Assembly: GCA_951230915.1 (NCBI GenBank) | Contig: OX579635.1 | Span: 25,978,001-26,042,000 of the forward strand | Direction of reading: 5' to 3' | DNA from: Antitrichia curtipendula | Lineage: Eukaryota; Streptophyta; Bryopsida; Hypnales; Leucodontaceae | DNA length: 64,000 bases | Shown: piece by piece, positions 45,966 through 58,362 of the stretch | How positions within the stretch are numbered: the first letter of the stretch is position 1 | How the letters are laid out: each line of letters starts with the position of its first letter | Notes under the pieces: model-generated | What the model was told of the DNA's origin: nothing | The model's database searches: none | The model's input: the letters and a program-made list of their open reading frames with translations, nothing else | Made by a program: the position numbers and the translations under genes

Positions 45966-47607
45966 TACTCACCCTTTTTATACACTCATTGATTGTTGAA
46001 TTTACTCATTTGTAGTACATTGGATGTTATGCATTGCAAAATAAACCTGACAAAGAACTTTTTGAAGACTATAATTGCAATTGTTTTCCAATATTACCTC
46101 ATTTGTTTGTAGAGTCCTACATAGTCAACATAGAGTTGGTATTCAACTGGTCTAGAACTAAATTCATTCAAATTTAAGATTTAAAATGTCTATGTCACAC
46201 CTTCAGATGTTTTGTGCACTAAGAAGGCATAGATGAATAGAGCCTTTGATTGGAGTTCATGCACTTTTCATTTTGTAGTCATTTTTATGCTTGCAAAGTG
46301 ACTACTCTTCTGTACATGTCATGTTGCTTGTGCAATAATAGAGCTCTAGTTGTTGTATAAGCATTTAGAGTAGTAAGTCATAGTTCAAATGGTTGTGAAA
46401 GACCCCTTTTTCTTATAGTATCGACATCATATTCCCCTCATTCATGAAAATAGATCACCCTATCTTGTGCAAATGAAGCCCTGTGTCAAAAATATATTAT
46501 ATACCTTATTAAAGTGCACTGAATGGAAAACTCTGATGCCAACAATATTTAATAAAAAATGATTTATATTTGTTAATAATAACTACCACGCCCAACTATA
46601 GGGGCGCATTTCATGCCAAATAATTAATTAAAGTTGGAAAAAGTGGTTTGTTACACACTTTCAAATTTAATGAAAATTTTATTTTTTCAATTTTTTCCAA
46701 AATTCCTATGCCTTGTATGTGGCCAATTTGTCCTATTGTACATGTCTTTATTTCTTATGTGAACATAATTACTTCGTTTTTTCTTTCAACATCTATCTTG
46801 CTTTGCATATTCTATAACCTTTGAGGATTAATGCAGAACAATGAACTTCACTATAACAAGGACCTCTTATCCAACAAACGATAATATATCAGTGAAAATA
46901 GCCCTTCATACCACCCAACAAAAATATCTTGATATTTGATGGTGCATGTGATACATTATTAAAAATTAAACTACTAAATATTTTACATTAGGTAACTTAA
47001 ATTTCATCATTTGACCCATTTATTAATATTTGGGCATTAGTAACATTGATTTGTTTGGTTTCCAACTTTCCAAAAGTGGTATCCAGAAAAATTCATTTCT
47101 TGATTTTTTATCCCCTTTATTTCTAAAAAAGACTTGTATTTCCTTTGTATTTAAAAAAACAAAACAGGTCTTTAATCCTTACAGGATGAGCCAATCACCG
47201 TGAAAATCTTCTATTTTGGTATCGTGTGAACTGTTGGCTTAAATAAATAAATAAAAACACTCATTGGAAGTCAAAGTATTGTTGAAGACCTTCTCTTTCC
47301 ACACAAAATTTGGAGGATGAATAGTTGCACTTATGTCCTGCATGAAAGATTCTTTGAGCATTCATTGGCTGGAAAATGTCCGCAGCGTTGTTTATGGGTT
47401 AATTAATTTGACCCTGGTCGGTATGCTCATATTTCCATTGTGACGTTTATAGGTGGCCATACCTTACTCCGATTATAAAATCTCTCATGAAGTATTTGAT
47501 AATGGATGAAAAATCGGCTCCTACATGGATGAAAGAAGAGTTACCCGAACAATTGACGTCAACAAGAAAAGGGATCGCTAGAGTGTCAGTGTGGGTGGCC
47601 TGTTGCA
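45966..47607. other. Intergenic, no gene seen
   Basis: A degenerate CACTA-like end (CCCCTTTTTCTTATAGTA) lies at 46403-46420. The last few hundred bases form the upstream region of the HisRS gene, which has no clear TATA box. Confidence 0.4.
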
Positions 47608-50600
47608 ATGCGGGCGTTTGCGAAGTGTTGTATTCTCTTCAGCTTTCGATTTGCGTCGGATTTGCGGTCTCTTCAGTTGCGGGAAAGCTTTGGCTGCAGG
47701 TTCAAGACAGTTCTCTGCTCCTTGCTTGGTGATTGCAATGTTTTATTTTCTCCATTTTAATGAGTGCAGGATTTAGGGCTTTGTACTTTAGGGTTTTGCG
47801 ATGATGCGATGATGCGATGAAGCTTGGGCGCGACGTGTTACATTGAGTGTTGTGGTTGAAACTTTCAGATCTCTTGGCATCGGATTTGTTGTATGACTGG
47901 TATTCGAAGGAGGCCACCAGTCGCGGTGAAGACGACTTCCTCCTCTTTATCAGTGAGATGATTCGAAATCGTCTGTTTTCATGGTTGCACAATATTCTCA
48001 CTAAGATACTACGTACGGCGTTCGAGAACTTTCAAATTTTTTTAGCCCAGCTGTGAATTGAATGACTTTTCCTACGTTTTTCAATGCGTGTCTGAGAATT
48101 GGAAATTGAAGTCTTTCCTTTGTAGCTGTGTGAAACACAAGCAAGCCTGGATTTCTCAACGCCGTGGATGCTTTAGGTTTGATATGTGATATAAGAACAT
48201 TAGCTTTGTTTTGATCGTGTAGGCAACATTCTGATTTTGTTCACGAGGGTGTGAATTGACACTCGCGGATGCCGTCCTAGTACTTTGATTAGGAGGTTCT
48301 GTATGATCTCCTCAGTCTATAAGTGTTCTGACGTCGGTTTTATGTGTTGTTAAATTCTTCCAATTAGACCTGTTGGATTCTCCCCATGAATTTTGCCTTC
48401 CGAGGCTATTTCACATCAGGGGCATTTCTTACGCATTTACAGCTCTGAGAGGTTTTATGGTGTGTGGTGAGCAGACTGCCAACTTAATAGAGGCTTCATT
48501 CATTGATAATTTGTGCTCTTCTGCAGAATTTTTTACTACCCGACAACCTCCTGGGATTAGAGCCATGTCAGGAAGCCCGGCAGTTGTTGCTAAGGGAAGG
48601 AAAGGTAGCATGAAAGGAAATATGGGGTCCAGTGCTCTCATCACCACTGATCCTTGCAAGGGGACCAGAGATTTTCCACCCGATGAAATGCGCATGCGTA
48701 CATGGCTATTCGACAAATTCAGAGAGGTTGGGTAGCATTGCCTTCCACAACTTCTGCTTTGGGCATGTATGAACCCTGTCATTTGTGGCGATTTTTTCAT
48801 CATATTTAGTTTGTCTTTGTCAAATTTCAAGGCTTACAGAAATGTCCACTCTTTGGTAGTGTAGGTATCCAGATTATTTGCATTTGAGGAAGTTGACTTC
48901 CCGATGGTAGAGTCCGAGGAGCTTTACACCCGTAAAGCTGGTGAAGAAATTGTTGACCAGGTACTGACCTTCTCAACTATAACGAGGGCTTCGTATATCA
49001 AGGAAAGAATAGTTGCATGCAGTTCTATATCTAAGGCGTATGTCATCCTTAGCCTTAGATTTTAGAGTACTGTCGACCCCAGTGGATACCTACAGAAAAT
49101 TGTGATGACTTTCTAATACTATTTCTGACATTTGTCATTTCACCAATGCAGCTTTACAATTTTGAGGACAAAGGTAGAAGAAAGGTGGCCCTGCGACCTG
49201 AGCTAACACCTTCTTTGGCCCGCCTTGTCCTGCAGAGGGGGTCCGTTTTCTTGATTCAATCTTCATTCTCATTTATCTCACTGTAGTGAGTTGCTTTAAT
49301 ATTATTAGAAAGTATTTAGTCACGTGAATCTTGAGGGTTGGATTTTTTTGACAGTTTAAGTCTTTTGCTTGACAGGAGAGCTCAGTCATTTCCTTTGAAG
49401 TGGTTCTGTATTGGCCAGTGTTGGCGGTATGAGAATATGACTCGAGGACGTCGTAGGGAGCACTATCAGTGGAACATGGACGTTATTGGTGTCCCCGGAG
49501 TTGAGGTAAGCTTCTTGAATCCTGTTCATATTATGGAAGCATAATGGGTTCTTGTGTACCGTGTTCTACAAACAAGGCGATTTTGTTTGTAGTTTATTTT
49601 TTATTTTCTATATAAATATTTCAAAAATGATATGACCCTGATTTGATGTAGACTTCGACAGCAATAATAAGGATCACCTTTTAGACTGTACGAGCCTCAT
49701 GATAGACGGTGTTCAAGTGTACAGTGGAGCTTTGATGCTTGAAAGTCTGCGCTTGAGATTTAAATTTTATGTTGGCCGTCTGTTGCTGTAGGCTGAAGCT
49801 GAGCTCTTATCAGCCATAGTGACTTTTTTCACAAAGCTTGGTATTACGTCTGATGACGTCGGGATTAAAGTTTCAAATCGAAAGGTTTGTTCTCTTCTCT
49901 GCTCTACAGTCTCGTATGTTGAACTGGTCGTATTGGTTTAGAACCTTGCTGCAATCTTGATGGAAGGTTGAGCAAAAATCGTTTGAGATAATCCTGCTGT
50001 CAAAATCTCTATAATCTTGAGTTGAAGGGATGCGTGAATACTTGAATGTTTTTCACATGCGGCTCCTTTCAGATCCTTTGCAGATCTGTAAGTGTCAACC
50101 CTGTGGATGCCATTATGATGTGCCAGCCCTCTTAAAAGCCGCAGCATTGTCATGTCATGTTTATCTCCGAAGGTGAATTGCTGGTCGTCGTTGATTAGTA
50201 GTATCTGAACCGATGTGTTCAACTTACAAGCGTCACATCCTTGTTTCAAGACAGGTACTGCAAGCAGTTCTTGAGATACATAATATCCAGCCTGATTCCT
50301 TCGCAGCTGTATGCGTGGTTGTTGATAAGGTATTACACATATATCTTTTGCTTCTTGGAATAAGAGTTTGTGCCACAGCTTTCGTGTACTTAAGTTTCAT
50401 GCGCTTCAAGAGTGAGTTTGAATGCGCTCACTAGCTTCTTTCGGTATTTGTGTCAGTTGGATAAACTACCAAGGAAGGAAATCGAGAGTGAATTGGATAG
50501 AGTTGGCGTTCCCAGTAAAGCCATTGAGGGGATTTTGCAAGCACTTACACTTCAATCTTTTGATGATCTTGAAGGTAATGCATCTAATGTGATTTCAATG

Positions 50601-52336
50601 TGAATGCTGCCAGAGGATGATCGTGTGAAGTTGATAGACAAAGCGTGGTTGATAAGGCGACTTCAATGTTATCGTAGTGGATCGTGTATTGATCCTGTTT
50701 TATTCTTGCTAACGATACATCGTTGATTTCACTTCGCTTTTGCGTAATGTGTCTGTTTGGAATAGATTTAAAAAGGCTGAGAACATTATTTAAATAAACT
50801 TTCACTGATTTCTTATGTGGTGGTTGCAGCTTTAATAGGGGCAGATAGTGGTGCAGTGGCAGAACTGAAACAACTTTTTGCCTTAGCAGAGGGTTACGGT
50901 ATCCAGGGTTGGCTACGGTTTGATGCGTCAGTGGTGAGAGGCCTTGCGTACTACACTGGAACTGTGTTTGAGGTGAGGCTCTTCCGACTGAGGTCTTTGC
51001 TCATCTAATATCCAAACTCTTTCTACCATTAGGAAGTGGCTAAAGCTTCTTGAATGAAATTAGTACGAATTTTACCTAGCTCTTGTTAGCAGCTGTGAAC
51101 AGAAACTTTGGGAGCCCTTCTGTAGGGTACTGGATATCATACACATCGATTTTGTGTTAGAAAGGACTGTCCCTAGTATTTTTTATTGTCAATAGCGATT
51201 TTGATCCTTTTTTGTGAATGTGTGATGATTTTGGTATGTTGCAGGGTTTTGCTAAGGACTCGAAATTGCGAGCTATATGCGGAGGTGGTCGTTATGACAG
51301 GCTACTCTCCACCTATGGAGGCCAAGACACACCTGCATGTGGATTTGGTTTTGGAGATGCTGTTATTGTTGAGGTTGGGAAGCATTTACACATCTACTGT
51401 TTAGGGTTTCTTTTGCACCTTTTTTAGTATGTCATCCTTGGGGACATACTTCATGTGTATTTAAGGGAGCTAGATGAGAAGTTTAAACTTAAACTTAAAA
51501 AGTAGTAGTTCACTATAGCCTGTGAACCGCTTAATCTTAATGTCTTTCAATGCTATCAATTATTGCATGCAAAGACAATAATTCTCCGAATAGACTTTGG
51601 TTGTCATAATGGACGATAGTAATTTTTGGTTACTAATCCCAGTGAGTCAGTGTTCAAGAAAGGGTCACTAACATGTAGGCAGTTTTCACCAACTTTGGAA
51701 CTTCAGTGAATGGGTTGGCTCAAGGAGTGTACTGATATTTGCTGGGTGCGTGCAGCTTCTGAAGGACAAAGGTTTACTTCCTGTGTTATCTAACTCTGCA
51801 AATGACGTTGTGTGGACTGAGGAGGGTTCACTCAAGGTGCATGCTGCTGGAGTTGCTGCACGCTTGCGCAATGCTGGTCGGGTTGTTGAACTTGTCATTG
51901 ACAATGGAAAGAAATTGAGATGGTAGGGTTTTTTTTCATGTTCCTTGCAGTGTCTTCCTTTGAGCTAGAACCTCAGATTATCCTGATCTTTATTAGCTGC
52001 TTAATGAGCAGCATAAGTACAGAAATGTAGCGTTTGGAAGCTATAATATGGCACAGGTGAGAAATAGTCATGTTCAGGTAAACCCAGAACAACATCTCTC
52101 TTTCCCAAAGTTTCATTTGTTAATCCTTAGAAGCTTACATGCACATGCTCGTGGTTGTTTAAGGCTGATATAGGAGTATGTCTCACAGGGTGTACAGCAA
52201 ATGCGACGCGCTGAAGGCTAAGCGCTTGATAGTTCTCCGTAAAGAAGAATGGGAGCAAGGGAAAGTGCACGTGAGGGACTTGGGCGCTAAGAAGGACACG
52301 GACGAGACAGTGGATGAGCTCATCACAAATTCCTAG
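47608..52336 (+). CDS. Histidyl-tRNA synthetase, organelle-targeted type (12 exons, 502 aa)
   Basis: Exons: 47608-47728, 48527-48726, 48865-48960, 49152-49240, 49376-49505, 49792-49884, 50255-50329, 50457-50574, 50830-50972, 51245-51373, 51756-51922, 52189-52336. All borders are GT-AG and every phase agrees, giving 502 aa. The enzyme charges tRNA-His with histidine. Class II signatures seen: [20 protein letters not shown] (about 85-104), motif 2 with [20 protein letters not shown] (about 179-198), the histidine-binding [13 protein letters not shown] (about 343-355), CGGGRYDRL, motif 3 [13 protein letters not shown] (to 398), then an anticodon-binding domain to the C-terminus. Exon 1 starts [20 protein letters not shown], rich in Arg/Ser/Phe and poor in acid residues, like a chloroplast/mitochondrial transit peptide. 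The RGLAYY form (Ala where many bacterial enzymes have Asp) agrees, as far as I recall, with plant organellar enzymes. Exon 1 is the least certain; translation could instead start at ATG 48565. Confidence 0.95.
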
Positions 52337-53130
52337 TTGCCTTGAAAAACTCCTTGATATATTGGTAGTTGTCTACTGTATCAAACGGTCAACGGACATT
52401 CTTTGAGAATGGAGACCTTCTCTTGTGTATGAGAAGTATCTGTTCCAAGGTACAGCATTTATTTCTGTATCTTTCGGAACGAACTGAATTTAATTTATCA
52501 ATCACAGTGGACTAGTATACACTTTCTTGTGATGCGTGTTAGGACATGGTGCTCCACTGTTTTTCTCAGCTAGAAATTTCTTGAGCTCTCAGCTGAGGTT
52601 ATGTTCCCACTTACTATCAGTGTCAGAGGGTCGTTTGCAGCAGGGTTTGCCAGATGTTCACTCATACGTTGCTTGAGAAATACAAATCCGACATAGAAGC
52701 TCTTGTGATAGTCTGTAACAACCGTGTAACATCGGAGTGTTAAGAAGTGTTTGACAAAAGTTGTGTGAGATTTATCATGACACTAGATCTAAAATAAAAT
52801 AAAAAACTCAGGTTTGTACCTGGTGCTACATATTGTGCCCATTTCTACAGGTGCATGAGAGTGGTACAGTAACTCCGCCGTGAATATGCTTCTGGTGTTG
52901 CCTAGATTGCATTCGTTTGATGTTTTCTATTGCAGAAGGAGAGTTGGTCTGCGGTGATTCAGGGGTTGCGGAATGAGAGTATATCGAAAGAGAGAGGAAA
53001 GAGGATTTTATTAGATCAAAAGAAACAACTTGGTGTTGAAAACAGAAGTGAAAATCCTTGAAGTGTATGGGGAAACTCCTAAAGCCCATCGGGAAAAATC
53101 CACCCATTGCTGCAGTACTGTTTCAATGGG
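52337..53130 (+). other. HisRS 3' flank
   Basis: Probable 3' UTR. AATAAAATAAAAAA at about 52792 is a possible poly(A) region. No other gene is seen. Confidence 0.4.
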
Positions 53131-53274
53131 TTAACAATACAGTATTGAAAGTGTATTGTTGCAGTACTTGAAACAATATACTTTTAATAAAAATGCAGTA
53201 GTCCTATTGAATCTATATTGTTGCATTATTACTTATAGTAATGCAAGAATATACTTTCAATACTATATTGTTAA
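53131..53274. mobile_element. Foldback MITE with TTAA ends (144 bp)
   Basis: The left arm TTAACAATACAGTATTGAAA pairs with the right arm, which read inward is TTAACAATATAGTATTGAAA, and continues GTRTATTSTTGCAKTACT. The arms are about 45 bp with few mismatches. Both ends are TTAA. Noncoding. Confidence 0.75.
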
Positions 53275-53737
53275 TCCAAGCAATGAGGGGTACTTTCCCA
53301 GTGAAGGACCTCCCATTGGTATGGTAGAACCATCCGTTCCCAAGTAGGGATCCATACCCAACTTGTAGGGTGTAGCTTTTTCCAACTAAGGCTGGATCAG
53401 ATTTTTAACCAAAGTTTGGAATGTGTTTTTTGCTCCTTTTCAAAGTTGGGACTAATAAGGTCATGGCACATATTCCAAAGTAGTAAGCAAGAAAGTAGGA
53501 AGTAGTGAGTGAGAAAGTAGTTCTTGAATGGTCGGAATTAGAAGACTATACATTGGGTATGGGTTGAGGCCAACTTTTGGCTTCTAAAATTCATAGTAAT
53601 TTCAATTCAAGGCATAAAATTACCAAACAAATTGCAATCCCTATGATTTCTATCTTCCTACATGACCTAAATTTTACGTTGTTTTACATTGCTCTAGAAC
53701 ATGCACAGAATCGCTTAAGTGGTTGATTATGGGTGGT
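53275..53737. other. Intergenic spacer, nothing recognised
   Basis: No ORF or repeat pair identified between two repeat elements. Confidence 0.35.
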
Positions 53738-54094
53738 TCCACCATAGCCGACACATTTCCAACCACCACCCCATTTCCAATCTTAGATTGTTTTGTTTCT
53801 GTGAAATTGTTGCATAGTTCAAGGAATAGTTGTGGTGCATTATAATTGGTTGCAAGGCTATCAATATTGCAACTAGTCTTTGGTTAATTTTGCAATCAAT
53901 GTATGGTTAGAAATAGAAAGGTCTACATGACCCTTATAGGTTTAAGAGAATCTTCCACTAAAAATTCATAGTAATTACATTTTTGTAATAAAATTCTTGA
54001 AAAATATGCAATCCTTCTAAATTCTATTTCTATACTTGGGAAAAATTTGGCACTCAAAAAACTTGTGCTCCAAATATGCACAATTGTTTAAGTG
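53738..54094 (-). repeat. Dispersed repeat, copy 2 (pairs with 26381-26712)
   Basis: Reverse-orientation copy of the repeat at 26381-26712, sharing ACCACCCCATTTCCAAT, TTCAAGGAATAGTTGTGGTG, AATTTTGCAATC, AGAAATAGAAAGGTCTA and TAATAAAATTCTTG or a variant. It carries a segment near 53850-53885 missing from copy 1 and lacks that copy's internal duplication. Both ends carry a CTTAAGTGGTTG-type motif, also seen at 54774. Confidence 0.7.
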
Positions 54095-54129
54095 GTTGGA
54101 AATGAGTCGCTCCAAATATGCGTAATTGC

Positions 54130-54777
54130 TTAACCCCTAAATGCCCAGGGCCTATTTTGAGCTTCTTGGAATTTGCTCTAAATTGAACAAAAAGACAACA
54201 TTTTGATAAGTTGTATCAACATTTTTGGAATTGTAACCGTACAAATTCAAACTAGACATGTTACAAATCACATTAGAAAAAAAAACACAACAATATCATT
54301 TAAGGGGTGAAAGATTATAATGTTTGATGATGAAGGTGTTAAAACCATGAAAATCTTTGAGCTCTCTTTTTACATGACAAACCTAAAAAACTGGTCACCG
54401 AAATATAATATGAGGTTGAAGGGCCTAACATGCATAACCCCAATCAATTTATGACTTCTCAAAATCTACCCTACAATTTTTTTAAATGAATTTCTAATCT
54501 GATTTTTTCTCCAAGATCTAGTGTATTTGAGGCTCATTTCCAAGAGCCCTCAACACCACAAAAAGTCAAGATTGCAGTGGACACCCTAGTACAAAATCTT
54601 GAATACAAAAATCATAATCAATCATTTTCAAAATCGGATTTTTGATGCTAAAATTAGACTTCAAAAAGAATCTGTCAAAAATATAAGCTACTAAAAGTAG
54701 CAACTTAATTGGGTCTTATTTAACTTCAAAGTATTGTCAACACCAGAATTTGATGCCTCGGGCATTTTAGGGGTTAA
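54130..54777 (-). mobile_element. TTAACCCC-family non-autonomous element, copy 2 (648 bp)
   Basis: Ends: TTAACCCCTAAATGCCCAGG and, read inward from the right, TTAACCCCTAAAATGCCCGA. It aligns in reverse with 63120-63763 and 20164-20854, sharing the GTGTATTTGAGGCTCATT block, AAGTCAAGATTGCAGTGGAC and AATCATAATCAATCATTTT. Both termini include TTAA, so the target duplication could be TTAA, TTA or TA. No ORF. Confidence 0.8.
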
Positions 54778-55751
54778 GTGGTTGGAAATGGGTGGTCTAA
54801 GTTACTTGTTCCTCTTTTGAATTACTCATTTCATACCTTAGCTTCCATGACTTTGTGCTTGGCACTTGGCTAGTTTGGGGGCTGAAGAAGTGTCGTCGTG
54901 CAAGTGGTCCTTTGCAATGAAATTTTGCTTTCAAGAAAAATGTAGGAAAATATCAGGTCTATGTTAGACATAAGGTTTTGAGCTCTACACACTTGGAGTG
55001 AACAGTGGATGAACAAAAATATGTCATATGCATACAACATTGTGAATTTTCATCCATCTAATTCTTTATAGATTCTTGTGTTACTCAGTCTCTAAAATTT
55101 CTAACATAAAGTTTTCAAGACTTGTAGTGTGCATATTCTATATTTCAAAGGGTACAAATATATTTTCAACTCAAAAACTAATTATCTTTTGAGTTCAAAA
55201 ATGACTCACAGAACTCAACTTGAATAAAGAATGTAGTGTAAAACCCAATTATATAGGTATGTATTCTAAATTTAGATATTCTTCTAAATTGCATTCTATA
55301 ATACATCTTCACAATTCTAAATATATAGATTATCTCTTGGTTCTCAAGGAGTTAAGCAACTATGACCAACTCTAAATATTATTGTATGCAACCATTTTAC
55401 TTTCATTTTTGAGAAAGTGACAAGATGTCTATCATTTACATCTTGATGAAGAAATTAGATATTTTTGTGTTCATCAATCTTTAAGAAAGTAAATCATTCT
55501 ATAGTCATATTCAGCCCCTTTCTCATCCAAATTTCATCCAATCTTCTTCATAGATCTAAAACAAAACTAGCAAAAATAAACGACCACTTCTTGATCACTA
55601 GCAAAGTAAATAATAATTTTGCAAGGCACAATTTGGCCCCCATGGTACCTGGTTGGCTGCATCTTAGATTTTCTATTGACTTGTCCAAAATCTTTCATAA
55701 TTAAAATAGGTGACAATAAAATCTTGAAACATTCATCTTTCACTAAAGAAC
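54778..55751. other. Intergenic, no gene recognised
   Basis: AT-rich sequence between the TTAACCCC element and the terpene synthase remnant; could include its lost upstream part. Confidence 0.35.
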
Positions 55752-56887
55752 ATGGGATTAATCACTCACTTAGCTTGTTTTGAGTCAATTCTAAGGAACC
55801 AAATATTGAATTTGTCTTGCTTAAGGACCAAAGCTATGGAGCTTGTAGATCCAATTTCACCCACCCAACTTGCGTTTACAATTGATAATGGGCTTCCATC
55901 CTTGTTCTATGTGGTCATTAATGACTTCCCGCCATTACAATAGTCTAAACACGTGCACGAGGCCAAAAAGCAATTGCACTAGTATGCCAAGTGCTACCCA
56001 AAATAATGTTGTTTCTTTATATTCCTATTGTCGTACAAGCCTTTCTTTAGCAAGCTACGGGCACCCTTGAGTAATCAATCTCGATCATCTTATACTAATT
56101 TCCATTAATTATGCATAATTATTGTTTTTGTTGGATGATCTCTTTTTCAACACCTCAAATTAATTTCTTCAAGACCAATATGGCGTTAGCTGCAATGCAT
56201 GTAGGAGCTCCCCTCGGAGCTCCCAAAAAATTCAAAAATACTTCAACTACTTGGATGCAATTTTTGGTCAACAATTTGCAGCCACATGATTCCACTTCCA
56301 TTGGGACCTTAATGTGGGAGGCAGGATAGGACACGTTGGAATAGTCCAACCCTAAATGGTTCAATCATTATGTCATGGGGGTTGTAGAACACCACCAGGC
56401 AAGTACTCCTAGCTATGCAGATATTGTCCCAAGGCCATAACTTATACTTCCAAGATATTGAGTATTATGCTATGATGCATTCTGGAAATATTGGTGGAAC
56501 ATTTATCCACTTGATGATAGAATTTGTTAGGATATCTACATTCTAGAATTACTAAAGGCGAATCCATACTTCAAAGACGTAACCATGGCAACTTCGATCC
56601 ATCTTGGATTTGTAAATGATGTCTTTTCATACCACAAAGAAAGCTCCTTAGAACAAAACCCTCGCAATTTGCTGATGAAATGTAAAGGGAAGCCTTTTGT
56701 TTAGACATTGCATATGGTAATAGACTTGGTGAATACATGTATTTGTGTGATCATGGATTTGGAGGCTAAAGCTTGGAATTCTACTTTGCAAAATCACTTG
56801 CACGATATCAAAGCATTCATTGTTGGAAGTGTTTATTATAGTTACATGGAGTCACGCTATCGGCATCTTGATTTAATATTTCTATAA
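55752..56887 (+). pseudogene. Microbial-type terpene synthase-like (MTPSL) pseudogene
   Basis: Class I terpene synthase landmarks occur in order but in different frames: PISPTQLAFTIDNGLPSLFY and KHVHEAKKQLH near 55840-55985; an Asp-rich LLFLLDDLFFNT (codons for DD at 56134-56139); HSGNIGGTFIHLMIEFV near 56478-56530; the NSE-type metal site NDVFSYHKE at 56615-56641; and a final SVYYSYMESRYRHLDLIF before TAA 56885-56887. Lesions are TAG at 55941, 55980 and 56702 plus several frameshifts; some frame changes could be lost introns. These enzymes ionise prenyl diphosphates to make mono- or sesquiterpenes. The short fungal/bacterial-like layout, without the plant beta-domain, points to the MTPSL class of non-seed plants. 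It is not functional as read. Confidence 0.7.
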
Positions 56888-57763
56888 CTAAGAGACCTAA
56901 CTAGTAGTTGGAAAATTATTCCTCGTGGCAAAGGTCTAGGGCTCTAATTGTTGTTTTTTAAATCTTAGCATGTTGTTGGTGACTACCTTTTTGCATTGAA
57001 ATTTAAAAAATGTTCCTTTTGTGAAAAAAGAAAAAAAGATTGATGGTATCTTATTCATTCTTCATATGCACAGACTATGTAAAAGTGGATCTCTCACTTA
57101 ATGATTATGTTTCATGTTTCTTATCCATTGAGACCTTTTTTTTCAATTTTAAAAAAGAGAATGGGATATATACATTCCGATGAGCAAGTTCAAAGGATCA
57201 AAATATATGAGATGATGTGTAATGTAAAGCTTCCATTCACAATGCACCTAGGGAGAGATTTCATTCACCACACAAGAGAACTTTGAACCTTTTCCTACAA
57301 CAACCTAGAAACTTGCACCATTTTAAAGGTTGCATGATCGTTTATTTTATATTAAGCTAAAACTCAACTGCAACAAAATACTAAATGTAAAATAAAATTA
57401 AGTGTATTCACATTTAATACAAATCAAAGCTCACTTGTATGGTCAAGAGAGCCTCCAATGTATTGTATGGTTAGTGGAGCCTCTACCTTTGGTCTAACAA
57501 GGACTTCCTTCTGACACATTTTATGCATTTTTGATGAACGTCGGTGATTTTCGTCAATGTTTCTATTGATGTAAAAGTTTGCCCTTCTATGAATTCTATT
57601 ATTTTTAGTATATGATTGATCGACATGGACAGTTTAAAACTGCGAAAATCTTTTGTTATTTAGGGGTTAAGTGCTGTTAATGTTTCTTTTTTTTCTATGA
57701 ATTAGGTTTCTTACGATAGTTTGGGTGAGTTCACAGGAGGTTTCAAGAAGGATTTAGAGCAAG
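56888..57763. other. Intergenic, no gene recognised
   Basis: Contains TTTAGGGGTTAAG near 57660-57672, matching one terminus of the TTAACCCC family, with no partner end found. Confidence 0.35.
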
Positions 57764-58012
57764 ATGCTCAGCTTCGTCTTCCGCGGTGGTGATGCTGCAC
57801 CAGCTGACATACCCGCACTCCCCGAGAGTAGCAATGCATCAGTGAAAACATCGAGATGGAACCCTCCAATTAAGAGGGCGGGTGGCAATTGGAGTGGCCA
57901 TTGTTGCTATTGGACTGGCGGTCTCGGGTATCCTCCTACGAAGAAATCGCTTGTTGGGGATGGAGTCATCCAAGGGAAGCAACGATCGCAGCTGAATATT
58001 GCAGATCTGTAG
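57764..58012 (+). CDS. Uncertain small ORF with an out-of-frame membrane segment
   Basis: An 82-codon ORF starts MLSFVFRGGDAAPADIPALP in locally higher-GC sequence. In another frame (57882-57990) lies VAIGVAIVAIGLAVSGILLR followed by RNRLLGMESS and a stop, which looks like a genuine tail-anchor-like membrane helix with a basic flank. One frame change near 57875 would join the two. Either this is a small membrane-protein gene with a frameshift or an unrecognised splice, or both readings are chance. The end of the ORF enters the tandem repeat at 57931. Confidence 0.3.
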   Translation: MLSFVFRGGDAAPADIPALPESSNASVKTSRWNPPIKRAGGNWSGHCCYWTGGLGYPPTKKSLVGDGVIQGKQRSQLNIADL

Positions 58013-58362
58013 GTGCACGTCTGCTTCTTCACAGGATCGGAAGCATCGTAGTTCAATCACTCTAAAGTCTGTGGTTGCCTCCTACGAAGAAATCGCTTGC
58101 AGTTGGGAAGCCATCCAAGGGAAGCATCGATCGCAGCTGATTGCGGATCTGTGCATGTCTTCTTCAATTCTTCAATTCGCAGAAAGCATCGCAGTTCAAT
58201 CACTCTGAAGTGGTTGCTTGCTTCCTCCGAAGAAATCGCTTGTTGGGGAGCCATCCAAGGGAAGCATCGATCGCAGCTGATTGCAGATCTTTGCACGTAC
58301 GTCTGCTTCTTCAATTCTTCACAGGAAGCATCGCAGTTCAATCACTCGAAAGTGGTTTGGAC
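57931..58362 (+). repeat. Tandem repeat, about 145 bp x 3
   Basis: Units start near 57931, 58078 and 58222. Each has CTACGAAGAAATCGCTTG or a variant, CATCCAAGGGAAGCA, CGATCGCAGCTGA, GCAGATCT or GCGGATCT, TCTTCTTCAATTCTTC or a variant, and AGCATCGCAGTTCAATCACTC. Copies are only mildly diverged. All are GC-richer than the surroundings. The first unit overlaps the end of the small ORF. Confidence 0.85.

Noticed and set aside
48429..48830. 133-codon minus-strand ORF
   Set aside because: Antisense to HisRS exon 2 and its intron; no domain.
54130..54777. piggyBac element
   Set aside because: TTAA ends alone are not enough; TA or TTA duplications fit equally and no piggyBac transposase is present.
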